Origin: Bacilli bacterium
Lineage (GTDB): Bacteria; Bacillota_I; Bacilli_A; RF39; UBA660
Assembly: GCA_900766325.1 (NCBI GenBank)
Contig: CAAFVA010000024.1
Coordinates: forward strand, 1-9,413
Length of the DNA stretch: 9,413 nucleotides
Direction of reading: 5' to 3'
The position numbers were made by a program, and so were the translations under genes. Shown in pieces: positions 1 to 6,330 of the stretch. Within the stretch, counting starts at the first letter, position 1. The number at the start of each line of letters is the position of its first letter. The notes below the pieces were generated by a model. That model was not told where the DNA came from. It saw nothing but the letters and a program-made list of their open reading frames with translations, and did no database searches.

Positions 1-62
1 ATTAATAGGAATATGATTATGTAAAAAGATGTTTATATTATTTTACGTCTACATAGTGTATA

Positions 63-91
63 TTGTTTTTTGCTTATAATTGTGGTATATT
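63..91 (+). promoter_or_regulatory. Promoter of the 12-codon ORF unit
   Basis: TTGTTT (63-68) is followed by a 17-bp spacer and TATATT (86-91), with TGG directly before the -10 element, so this reads as an extended -10 sigma-A type promoter. Transcription should begin near position 98, a few bases before the perfect palindrome at 103-123. Assignment rests on consensus match and spacing only. Confidence 0.65.
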
Positions 92-102
92 TTAAGCGTA
101 AA

Positions 103-123
103 AAGATATCAGACTGATATCTT
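103..123. promoter_or_regulatory. Perfect 21-bp palindrome, candidate operator or 5'-end RNA hairpin
   Basis: AAGATATCAG (103-112) and CTGATATCTT (114-123) are exact reverse complements around one central A. The element starts about five bases after the predicted transcription start of the upstream promoter. As DNA it looks like an operator for a dimeric repressor. As RNA it would form a 9-bp stem with a GAC loop close to the 5' end, which could protect the transcript. No T run follows it, so it is not a terminator. Which of the two roles applies cannot be decided from the sequence. Confidence 0.6.
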
Positions 124-167
124 AAAAGAGGTTGTAATAATATATTAAGAAGGGAGGATTTGCTATT

Positions 168-206
168 ATGCCTTCATGGTTTAAAAATTTATTTAGATTC
201 TTTTAA
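168..206 (+). CDS. 12-aa aromatic, cationic peptide (MPSWFKNLFRFF), unknown role
   Basis: The ORF reads MPSWFKNLFRFF and stops with TAA. A very strong Shine-Dalgarno, GGGAGG (152-157), lies ten bases before the ATG, and a full promoter lies upstream. Five of the twelve residues are aromatic (W4, F5, F9, F11, F12), there are two positive charges (K6, R10) and no negative ones. On a helical wheel K6, N7 and R10 fall on one side, so the peptide could be amphipathic. A terminator stem begins inside the stop codon. Possible roles are a leader peptide, a small membrane-active or signalling peptide, or a decoy ORF on a small RNA of about 140 nt. It has no export signal. I do not recognise the peptide. 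The start is supported by the ribosome site rather than by homology. Confidence 0.5.
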   Translation: MPSWFKNLFRFF

Positions 207-238
207 AGAATAAGCCGTTTACAGGCTTTTTCTTTTTT
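205..238 (+). terminator. Rho-independent terminator of the 12-codon unit
   Basis: AAAGAA (205-210) pairs with TTCTTT (230-235) and AAGCC (212-216) with GGCTT (224-228), separated by one T:T mismatch and closed by a seven-base loop. The run of T at 233-238 gives the U tail. The base of the stem overlaps the TAA stop codon (204-206) of the peptide, so a ribosome at the stop would cover the 5' arm. Confidence 0.75.
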
Positions 239-239
239 G

Positions 240-268
240 TTGAAATTATATAATATGTTTGCTAAAAT
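240..268 (+). promoter_or_regulatory. Promoter of the CPBP-like/surface-protein operon
   Basis: TTGAAA (240-245), a 17-bp spacer and TAAAAT (263-268), with TGC just before the -10 element. It starts directly after the T tail of the preceding terminator. The predicted start near 275 leaves a leader of under 20 nt before the ATG at 293, so there is no room for a regulatory leader from this promoter. Confidence 0.7.
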
Positions 269-292
269 ATAATTGTAGAAAAGAGGTAGGTT

Positions 293-934
293 ATGAAAAA
301 AGAACAAACTAAAAATTCTGTTATTGCACTATTAATTATAGTGTTATACTTTGTATTGCCATACTTGACATCAATGTTTTTAGATTCTAATTTGGCAAAT
401 GCTATTACTTCGATTATTTTTGCAATAGTAATTATATTTATATACCGTAAAAGTTTTATTAATGATTTTAAAGATTTTGGAAAAAACAGATGGAAATATG
501 TGAAGAGTATATTATTGAATTTAGTAATTATTTTGACAATTACAATTATAATAAATTCATTATTAGTTTTAGTTTTTAATATAACGGATACATCTGAAAA
601 TGACTATTCATTAAGAACTATGTATGAAAGTTCACCAATAGTGTTATTTTTGCTAACGGCGATTTATTATCCAATAGTAGAGGGTATAGTGTTTAGAAAA
701 ACGATTAAAGAAGTTATTGATAAAAAATGGTTATTCATAATTTTCTCGTCTTTGTTTTACTTTTTCTTTAACGTTGCGTATACTAGCTTTACGTTAAATA
801 ACATTTTATCTTCTTTGTGTTATTTCTTCATAATGATTGTATTATCCAATTATTATTGGAAAACAAATAATCTTACAGCATCCATTTTGGTTATTTCACT
901 TAGCAACATAATTACATACTTTATAGTTATGTAA
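293..934 (+). CDS. CPBP (CAAX/Abi)-like multipass membrane protein with degraded catalytic motifs
   Basis: This 213-aa protein is almost wholly hydrophobic, with helices at about 9-29, 36-52, 71-97, 114-126, 146-163, 169-186 and 194-212. The C-terminal half follows the order of the CPBP family (CAAX proteases and bacteriocin self-immunity proteins). The first motif, normally EExxxR, reads E130-G131-I-V-F-R135, so the second Glu is lost. The FxxxH motif is replaced around F156-N160, with Asn where His is expected. In the last motif the expected His is I201, while N205 is kept. Two zinc-ligand positions therefore appear missing, and I infer a non-proteolytic or highly divergent member. The ATG is preceded by GAGG at 283-286. 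It is co-transcribed with the exported protein 18 bp downstream, which suggests a shared envelope role. The family call is moderate because it rests on partial motifs. Confidence 0.6.
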   Translation: MKKEQTKNSVIALLIIVLYFVLPYLTSMFLDSNLANAITSIIFAIVIIFIYRKSFINDFKDFGKNRWKYVKSILLNLVIILTITIIINSLLVLVFNITDTSENDYSLRTMYESSPIVLFLLTAIYYPIVEGIVFRKTIKEVIDKKWLFIIFSSLFYFFFNVAYTSFTLNNILSSLCYFFIMIVLSNYYWKTNNLTASILVISLSNIITYFIVM

Positions 935-952
935 CAAAAAGGAGGCGAGCTT

Positions 953-1540
953 ATGAAAAAAGTGTTAGTTATTTTTTTAGCGGTAACCCTTTCTTTTGCT
1001 GGCATAAGCAGTATCAGTGCCTCAAATAATTTATTAAAAACACAAACCAAAGACAGGGTTATTTTTGTTAAGGATCAAAACGGAAGTTTCGTGTATTCGT
1101 GGGCGTTTAACAAAGAGGAGTATGAAAAAAACGAGTTCGATTTTGATTTGGAGATAAATTTTAAGTCAAAGAATAAAGCAAAGATAGAATCACTTGTCAA
1201 AGATGATTTTGAAGCTAAATACGTTTCATTTAATTATCATGGTAATTTGCCTGCAGAAGCCAGTATAAAAATACCAGTTGATGATATGTTTGAGGATGGA
1301 GAAAGACTTAAACTATATTACTATGATGAAGAAAAAGATGAAATTGAGTTAGTATCAAGTTCTGTTAAGGTAATTAATGGATATGCCAATTTTAACATAG
1401 ATCATTGTTCTGATTATTTTCTTACTCTTTCAATAGTAAAGGAAGCCGAAGGAGAAAGTAATAACGGGGTAATAATAGTTGGAATGATAATTGTTATTGT
1501 TGGATTAATTGGTTATACGCTTATAAAAAATCAAAAATAG
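953..1540 (+). CDS. Exported surface protein with C-terminal membrane anchor
   Basis: This 195-aa protein has a clear signal peptide (residues 1-23: KK, hydrophobic core, likely cut after ISA). A polar, acidic beta-rich ectodomain spans about 25-165, and a hydrophobic helix at 172-190 is followed by a short Lys-containing tail (IKNQK). This is a type I membrane topology with the body outside the cell. Residues about 98-160 carry a pattern that I associate with Firmicutes wall proteins: an LP start, short strands, LKLYYYDEE, an NGY turn and then HCSDYFLT (151-158). In such proteins it often precedes a wall-sorting signal, but no LPxTG is present here. C152 is the only cysteine. GGAGG at 941-945 sets the start. 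It is the second gene of an operon, 18 bp after the CPBP-like gene, and is closed by a terminator. The exact function is unknown. Confidence 0.7.
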   Translation: MKKVLVIFLAVTLSFAGISSISASNNLLKTQTKDRVIFVKDQNGSFVYSWAFNKEEYEKNEFDFDLEINFKSKNKAKIESLVKDDFEAKYVSFNYHGNLPAEASIKIPVDDMFEDGERLKLYYYDEEKDEIELVSSSVKVINGYANFNIDHCSDYFLTLSIVKEAEGESNNGVIIVGMIIVIVGLIGYTLIKNQK

Positions 1541-1560
1541 TGTTTTAACATTATTTTTTT
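1533..1560 (+). terminator. Terminator after the surface-protein gene
   Basis: AAAAATAGTG (1533-1542) pairs with CATTATTTTT (1549-1558) with one G-U pair, around a six-base TTTTAA loop. The stem is AT-rich and overlaps the TAG stop codon. The 3' arm runs into T-rich sequence that continues to 1566. It is weaker than the other terminators here but well placed between two transcription units. Confidence 0.55.
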
Positions 1561-1567
1561 ATTTTTG

Positions 1568-1596
1568 TTGTAATATTCGCTCCTATTTGTTATAAT
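1568..1596 (+). promoter_or_regulatory. Promoter of the tad operon
   Basis: TTGTAA (1568-1573), a 17-bp spacer and a perfect TATAAT (1591-1596), extended by TGT. The start should be near 1603, about 20 nt before the first ATG. It is the only convincing promoter seen in front of the six tad genes, which are then joined by overlaps or gaps of at most 18 bp. Confidence 0.75.
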
Positions 1597-1622
1597 AATC
1601 ATTGATAATAGGGGTGGCTTAA

Positions 1623-1970
1623 ATGAAAAATGAAAATGGGCAAGCACTTGTTGAATTCGTTATAATCCTTCCGATAGCGTTACTTCTTATTTTTTGCGTA
1701 GTTGATTTTGGAAGGGTAATATCGCTGAAGAATGATTTGGAAGGCGTAGCCTCAGATGCTGTTACGCTTTACGAAAACGGTAGTACTTTAGAGGAGATTA
1801 GTTCCATAATAAACAAGGATGACAACGACATAAAGCTAGGTGTTACAACGAATGATAATTACGTTACGGTTAACGTATCAAAACAAATAGAGCCAATTAC
1901 CCCTGGCTTGTCTTACATTAGAAAAGATGTGTTTAACGTTTCGACCTTTAGGGTGATAAGAAATGATTAA
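1623..1970 (+). CDS. TadE-like minor pilin
   Basis: The 115-aa protein opens with a short basic/polar leader and then GQALVEFVIILP, the classic TadE pseudopilin start. Prepilin cleavage would fall between G6 and Q7, leaving Glu at +5 (E11), the residue needed by type IV pilins. Residues 8-28 form the single transmembrane/assembly helix, ending in the family's VVDFGR. The remaining roughly 85 residues form a small extracellular domain with no cysteines beyond C25 in the helix. TadE proteins are minor subunits of Flp/Tad pili, processed by a prepilin peptidase and assembled by the TadA-TadB-TadC machine encoded just downstream. GGGGTGG at 1611-1617 is the ribosome site. It leads the operon and overlaps the next gene by 8 bp. 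With no Flp gene nearby, a larger structural role is possible but unproven. Confidence 0.88.
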   Translation: MKNENGQALVEFVIILPIALLLIFCVVDFGRVISLKNDLEGVASDAVTLYENGSTLEEISSIINKDDNDIKLGVTTNDNYVTVNVSKQIEPITPGLSYIRKDVFNVSTFRVIRND

Positions 1971-2361
1971 GTTATCTAATCGTGGTCAAAGTCTTGCTTT
2001 ATTTGTTGTGTTTATACCATTTTTTATAATGATTGGGGTTTTTGTTGTTGACGCTTCTTTTGCTAAGTATAACGCTAACCGATTAAACGAGATAACGAAG
2101 ATGGTTACTAGGTATGGTATTAATCACGTTGATGAAGATCCGTATTACGAAATGGTAGATTTAATATATAAAAACGATGATGATATAGATAGTTATGATA
2201 TAAAAATAGATGCGGAAAATAAAATGGTCAGTGTTACCCTTGATAAGGCGACTGAAGGTTTTTTTGGAAAAATAATTAATAAAGAAATATATAAAGAGCG
2301 AAGTTCTTATGTTGGGACAATAAAAGATGAAAAAATAGTAATAGAAAAGGAGTCAAAATGA
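1963..2361 (+). CDS. TadF/TadG-like pilus-associated protein
   Basis: This 132-aa protein starts with NRGQSLALFVVFIPFF, which resembles a TadE/G N-terminus with a possible cleavage after G8. The hydrophobic helix covers about 11-30 and ends in VVDAS. Unlike its neighbour, the +5 residue after the putative cut is Leu (L13), not Glu, as is common in TadG/TadF-type proteins that are not packed like classical pilins. The body is small, acidic and outside the cell. It is much shorter than long TadG proteins with a von Willebrand domain, so TadF-like is as good a name. AGGGTGAT (1950-1957) lies inside the end of the TadE-like gene, which it overlaps by 8 bp. Its TGA stop overlaps the next ATG (ATGA), so translation is probably coupled. 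Confidence 0.78.
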   Translation: MIKLSNRGQSLALFVVFIPFFIMIGVFVVDASFAKYNANRLNEITKMVTRYGINHVDEDPYYEMVDLIYKNDDDIDSYDIKIDAENKMVSVTLDKATEGFFGKIINKEIYKERSSYVGTIKDEKIVIEKESK

Positions 2362-3137
2362 AAAAGGAAGCTGCTAAAGTAATAACGATTTTTTCTTGTA
2401 AGGGTGGGGTTGGTAAGACAACTACCACGCTTAATCTTGCTGGTATATATAGTCTAATGGATAAAAAAGTACTTGTTATGGATTTTGATTTAAACAGTGG
2501 AGGAGTTGCATTAAGCTTAAACGTTGATGCTAATAAAACCATTTTTAACGCGGTTGATGACATGAGTAATAACCGTTTTGATACGATTGAAAATTACGTA
2601 TGTAAATATAATGATAAGATAGATGTTTTAGCATCTCCTAAGGATCCTAGAAACGCACTTAAAATAGATTCTAAATACGTTAATTTAATCATTACTTCAT
2701 GTATATATAGATATGACGTAATACTTATTGATACGGCGCATAATTTAAGTCCTATATCATTATCAGCCTTAGATAAAAGTGATAACATACTTTTTTTAAT
2801 AACTAATGATCCGGTTGATTTAAAAAACGCAAGAAGTATGATTGCAATTTTTGAAGATACTGAAATTGATAATTATAAAGTTGTATTTAACTCGTCTAAA
2901 GATACGGGGAAGGATTATTTTTCTTTGTTTGATGTTAAAAATATAATAAAGCATAATATCGATTACACCATTGATAAGTCCTTCTACGTTAAAGACATTG
3001 ATAAATACGTAATAGATGGTGAAATTTTAACACTTAACAAGAAAATTAGGTCAATTAAGAAAAATGATGTTATTAAACTTACTAAACTTGCGACGGCTTT
3101 GTTAAGTACGAAAACAACGGTCAAGGAGGTTGAATAA
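2358..3137 (+). CDS. tadZ: TadZ/CpaE-like ParA-MinD family ATPase
   Basis: The 259-aa protein carries a deviant Walker A, CKGGVGKTTTT (14-24), with signature Lys K15 and P-loop Lys K20. It has a Walker A' region, VLVMDFDLNSGG (38-49), with D42 and D44, and a Walker B, YDVILIDT (119-126). The DxDLxxGG layout is typical of CpaE/TadZ, which sit at the membrane or pole and recruit the Tad pilus machinery. The N-terminal receiver-like domain found in many CpaE/TadZ proteins is absent, because the P-loop begins at residue 14. I see no clear C-terminal amphipathic helix, though 236-250 is moderately amphipathic. AAAGGAG at 2346-2352 precedes the ATG, and the gene overlaps the preceding one by 4 bp and the next by 1 bp. 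Chromosomal ParA is unlikely given the operon and the absence of a parB. Confidence 0.88.
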   Translation: MKKEAAKVITIFSCKGGVGKTTTTLNLAGIYSLMDKKVLVMDFDLNSGGVALSLNVDANKTIFNAVDDMSNNRFDTIENYVCKYNDKIDVLASPKDPRNALKIDSKYVNLIITSCIYRYDVILIDTAHNLSPISLSALDKSDNILFLITNDPVDLKNARSMIAIFEDTEIDNYKVVFNSSKDTGKDYFSLFDVKNIIKHNIDYTIDKSFYVKDIDKYVIDGEILTLNKKIRSIKKNDVIKLTKLATALLSTKTTVKEVE

Positions 3138-4471
3138 TGGCTAAGAAAAAGTTGCTTGACGCATTTGATATAAAAGAAGAAAAAGCGGTGGTAAAACCTG
3201 TTTCTGATTATGATATATTTAAGGATAAAGAACTTTTGGACAACTTAAGAAACACGATTATATCAAATTTAATAGATGATAAAATACCAAATGATAAGTT
3301 GCTTCATGAATATATTAATGACGAGATAGATAAGGCACTTTTGGGTTATGATTTAACAAACTTAGAGCGTAGTCATATTTTTAACCTTATTGATAACGAA
3401 ATAAATGGTTATGGACCAATAACCGAGTTGTTAGAAGATCCAAACATCACCGAAATAATGGTAAATGGTAAAAACGAAGTATACGTTGAAATAGATGGTC
3501 AAATAAGTAAGGATGATTCGGTATCGTTCATTAATGATGAACATATCATAAGAACCATTCAGAAAATAGTTCAGCCTCTTGGAAGAACAATTGATACTGC
3601 TAACCCAATGGTTGATGCAAGACTTGAAGATGGTTCTAGATTAAATGCGGTAATTCCACCATTATCACTAAAGGGACCGGTTGTTACGATAAGAAAGTTT
3701 AGACGTGATATGCAAACGATTGATGACTTTTTAAGAACTGGTGCCATGACACCTTATATGGCCAGGTTTTTAGATGCCGCGGTAAAAGCCAAACTAAACA
3801 TAATTATATGTGGTGGTACTGGTAGTGGTAAAACGACGCTTTTAAATGCTTTATCGTCTTTTATTGGTGATCATGAACGTATTATTACGATTGAAGATGC
3901 GGCCGAATTAAGACTTAGGCAATCACACGTTATTGGTTTAGAAACAAGGCTTGTTAACTATGAAGGTACTGGAGAGGTAACCATTCGTGATTTAGTTATT
4001 AATTCACTTCGTATGAGACCAGATAGAATTATCGTTGGTGAGGTACGTGGTAAAGAGGCGTTTGATATGCTTCAGGCAATGAATACCGGTCATGATGGTT
4101 CACTTACAACCATGCATGCTAACGGCCCAATGGATGCTTTAAACCGGCTAGAAACAATGGTTTTGATGGCGGGTATGGACATTCCTATAAAAGCCATTCG
4201 TGAGTACATTGAAAACGCCATTGATTTAGTAATTAACGTATCGAGGTTATCTGATGGTAGAAGAAAGGTAACCAGCATATGTGAGGTAGATGGTTTTAAC
4301 GGTGACGTTATTGAACTTAAGGAAATCTTTAACTTTAAGCAAACTGGTTTAACTGATACTGGTGAGGTAGACGGAGCGTTTGAACTTAAAAAACGAGTTC
4401 CAAACGTTTATAAAAAAATTAAGAGCAAGGGTATTACTGACTTAGAAGATATATTTAATTTTAAAAAGTAA
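3137..4471 (+). CDS. tadA: TadA/CpaF secretion ATPase
   Basis: This is the hexameric ATPase that powers Tad pilus assembly from the cytoplasm, and its 444 aa match the usual CpaF/TadA length. Residues 1-90 are the helical N-terminal part and 91-190 the N-terminal domain, with INGYGPITELLEDPNITEIMVNG. The motor follows: Walker A GGTGSGKTT (226-234), the Asp box IITIEDAAEL (249-258), Walker B with Glu E302 in RIIVGEVRG, and the His box GHDGSLTTMHANG (318-330) with H319 and H327. All catalytic motifs are intact. The ATG shares its A with the TAA stop of tadZ, and a strong AAGGAGG ribosome site lies within the end of tadZ. Related VirB11/GspE ATPases are excluded by the CpaF-type N-terminus and the tad neighbours. 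This is the most secure call in the window. Confidence 0.97.
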   Translation: MAKKKLLDAFDIKEEKAVVKPVSDYDIFKDKELLDNLRNTIISNLIDDKIPNDKLLHEYINDEIDKALLGYDLTNLERSHIFNLIDNEINGYGPITELLEDPNITEIMVNGKNEVYVEIDGQISKDDSVSFINDEHIIRTIQKIVQPLGRTIDTANPMVDARLEDGSRLNAVIPPLSLKGPVVTIRKFRRDMQTIDDFLRTGAMTPYMARFLDAAVKAKLNIIICGGTGSGKTTLLNALSSFIGDHERIITIEDAAELRLRQSHVIGLETRLVNYEGTGEVTIRDLVINSLRMRPDRIIVGEVRGKEAFDMLQAMNTGHDGSLTTMHANGPMDALNRLETMVLMAGMDIPIKAIREYIENAIDLVINVSRLSDGRRKVTSICEVDGFNGDVIELKEIFNFKQTGLTDTGEVDGAFELKKRVPNVYKKIKSKGITDLEDIFNFKK

Positions 4472-4489
4472 AAAGAGGGTGTGTTTTAA

Positions 4490-5482
4490 ATGAACGTATT
4501 TATTATTCAGACCATAATTATGTTAGTTTTAGCGTTTATTATATTTTATTTAATTATCTATAATAAATCGCTTAAAATCGAACGTAGAATATCAAAGTAT
4601 AGCATTGAATCAATTAAGAAAAAAGAAGTTTCGTTTTTTGATTTGCTATATGGACAATATCATAAGTTAGTACACAAAATAAGTAAGGCCTTAAAGAAGT
4701 CTTCGGTTATAACTAAGTACTCACTTAAATATAATAAATACATTTCTTACGATAATGAAAAAGACATCGTTGCAATGGATTTTGTTAGTAATAAATTACT
4801 TATTTGCCTGTTATTTATTGTAATTATTTCCTTTGCAAGAATAATAGAGGGTGTTATACCTAGTTTAATCGACGTGTTAATATCAGGGCTACTTGGATTT
4901 TTCTTGCTTGATATATATTTTAAATTTTCTGATTACATAAAAAAAAGACAAGTAGAGCAGGAATTGTTAAACGCTATTATAATAATGAATAATGCTTTTA
5001 GATCAGGTAGAAGTACAATCCAAGCGATAGAAATAGTTGCACATGAACTAAAAGGACCAATAAAACAAGAATTTAAAAAAATGCACCTTGAAATAAGTTA
5101 TGGTTTATCACTTGACGTGGTTTTCGACCGGTTCAGTAAAAGGGTTGAATCAGAAGAAGTAAGCTACATTACTTCGTCTCTTAGTATTTTAAATAAAACC
5201 GGTGGAAACATTATAAAGGTGTTTTCGTCAATCGAAAAAATGCTTTTTAACAAAAGAAAGTTAAAACAAGAGATGAAATCTTTAACATCTAGTGCATCAA
5301 TGATAAGTAAAGTACTTCTTTTCATGCCGTTCGTTTTTGTTTTATTCATTACTTTATTAAATCCAAGTTATTTTGCATCATTATTAAATACCACGATGGG
5401 TAACGTACTTCTTTGCATAATGGTTTTGATTTACGCATTATATGCGTTCGTCGTAAATAAAATCATGAAAGTGAGGTTTTAA
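4490..5482 (+). CDS. tadB: TadB-like inner-membrane platform protein (T2SS F domain)
   Basis: TadB works with TadC as the membrane platform for the TadA ATPase. The 330-aa protein has an N-terminal helix (4-23), a basic cytoplasmic stretch (25-90) and a hairpin of helices (about 102-117 and 121-143). The type II secretion F domain covers roughly 158-285, with FRSGRSTIQAIEIVA (170-184), HLEISYGLSLDVVFDRF (199-215) and NKTGGNIIKVFSSIE (235-249) matching the repeated pattern of that family. Two C-terminal helices lie at 272-291 and 303-324. GAGGGTG at 4475-4481 is a good ribosome site nine bases before the ATG. The gene lies 18 bp after tadA and 2 bp before tadC. The name follows gene order and size, since TadB and TadC are paralogous. 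Confidence 0.9.
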   Translation: MNVFIIQTIIMLVLAFIIFYLIIYNKSLKIERRISKYSIESIKKKEVSFFDLLYGQYHKLVHKISKALKKSSVITKYSLKYNKYISYDNEKDIVAMDFVSNKLLICLLFIVIISFARIIEGVIPSLIDVLISGLLGFFLLDIYFKFSDYIKKRQVEQELLNAIIIMNNAFRSGRSTIQAIEIVAHELKGPIKQEFKKMHLEISYGLSLDVVFDRFSKRVESEEVSYITSSLSILNKTGGNIIKVFSSIEKMLFNKRKLKQEMKSLTSSASMISKVLLFMPFVFVLFITLLNPSYFASLLNTTMGNVLLCIMVLIYALYAFVVNKIMKVRF

Positions 5483-5484
5483 AT

Positions 5485-6189
5485 ATGAAAAACAAAAAAT
5501 CATTCATATACCGCATTTATCGTGAGAAAGATATAAAAAAGGTTGATGCTAAAATAAATTTATTTGGTGTTTCTAAAAAGTTTGATACCGAGTATTTTAT
5601 GAACTTTAGATTTTACACTTCAATATTAGTATTCGTTATAGTATTTTTACTTGTCGATTCGGGAGCTCTTTTAGCACCAATACTTACTGTTTTGTGGTAC
5701 TTTTTAGTTAACTATTTAATGATTGATAAGCCACTTAAAAAAAGAGAAAGAAAACTAAACGCCGAGGCGTACTATTATTTTGAAGTGTTAACGCTTGCAC
5801 TAGAGTCTGGTAGGAATTTAGAAAACGCAATAAAAATGGCATGTAAATACATTAATTCTGAAATATCTGATGAGTTTAAAGAAACTTTAAAACAAGTTAA
5901 TTTTGGTAAGTCTTTGACGGAGGCTTTATCAATGATGAGTTATAGAATTCCAAGTATAACAATTAATAACATAATTCTTAACATGGAACAGTCTAATTTA
6001 TTTGGAAACAGCATAATAGAAACCATGTATAACCAACTGGATTTCTTAAAAGATAAACAAGTCATGGACATTAAAGAACAAATTAATAAAATACCAAATA
6101 AAATAAGTATTTTTTCGGTTTTGTTCTTCATTCCTTTAATTCTTTTAATAGTGTTAGGGCCGGTTTTGGTAGATTTTCTAATTGGTTAA
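5485..6189 (+). CDS. tadC: TadC-like inner-membrane platform protein (T2SS F domain)
   Basis: This is the second platform protein, 234 aa. A basic N-terminus (1-40) is followed by two helices (about 43-59 and 62-80). The F domain (about 95-225) contains YYFEVLTLALESGRNLENAIKMA (97-119) and FGKSLTEALSMM (140-151), with a final long helix at 208-233. It is slightly shorter than typical TadC (roughly 280-310 aa), mostly at the N-terminus. GTGAGG (5471-5476) in the end of tadB provides the ribosome site, and only two bases separate the genes. It is the last gene of the operon and is followed at once by a strong terminator. TadB/TadC pairs form a complex with TadA in characterised Tad systems; that they do so here is inferred. 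Confidence 0.9.
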   Translation: MKNKKSFIYRIYREKDIKKVDAKINLFGVSKKFDTEYFMNFRFYTSILVFVIVFLLVDSGALLAPILTVLWYFLVNYLMIDKPLKKRERKLNAEAYYYFEVLTLALESGRNLENAIKMACKYINSEISDEFKETLKQVNFGKSLTEALSMMSYRIPSITINNIILNMEQSNLFGNSIIETMYNQLDFLKDKQVMDIKEQINKIPNKISIFSVLFFIPLILLIVLGPVLVDFLIG

Positions 6190-6202
6190 TATAAGGAAGA
6201 TG

Positions 6203-6231
6203 AAATAGCGTATTTACATCGCTATTTTTTT
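6203..6231 (+). terminator. Terminator of the tad operon
   Basis: AAATAGCG (6203-6210) pairs perfectly with CGCTATTT (6220-6227) around a nine-base loop, and a run of T follows to 6231. It starts 13 bp after the tadC stop codon. This is a strong, clean intrinsic terminator that marks the end of the operon. Confidence 0.88.
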
Positions 6232-6267
6232 GTTGTCAAATTTCTTTACACTTAGTATATAATTTTA

Positions 6268-6296
6268 TTTACCGGGAATATTTTTAATGATAAGAT
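6268..6296 (+). promoter_or_regulatory. Promoter of the Big2/Cys-pair surface-protein gene
   Basis: TTTACC (6268-6273), a 17-bp spacer and TAAGAT (6291-6296), extended by TGA. It has the same TGn format as most other promoters in this window. A second candidate lies just upstream: TTGTCA (6233-6238) with TATAAT (6258-6263), but its spacer is 19 bp. Tandem promoters are possible. Confidence 0.5.
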
Positions 6297-6330
6297 TTTA
6301 ATAGATGATAGTAATAATCGGAGTGGTAGC

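Noticed and set aside
21..46. GTAAAA/TTTTAC inverted repeat near the left edge as a terminator
   Set aside because: The stem is only 6 bp with a 14-base loop and no T run follows on either strand. A frame ending with TAA at 22-24 could be the tail of an upstream gene, but too little is visible.
853..1050. Minus-strand ORF of 65 codons across the 934/953 junction
   Set aside because: It is antisense to two well-supported genes, has no ribosome site or recognisable domain, and looks like a shadow reading frame.
2276..2563. Minus-strand ORF of 95 codons opposite the start of tadZ
   Set aside because: It covers the reverse of the P-loop region of a clear ATPase gene, where long shadow frames are common, and nothing supports its expression.
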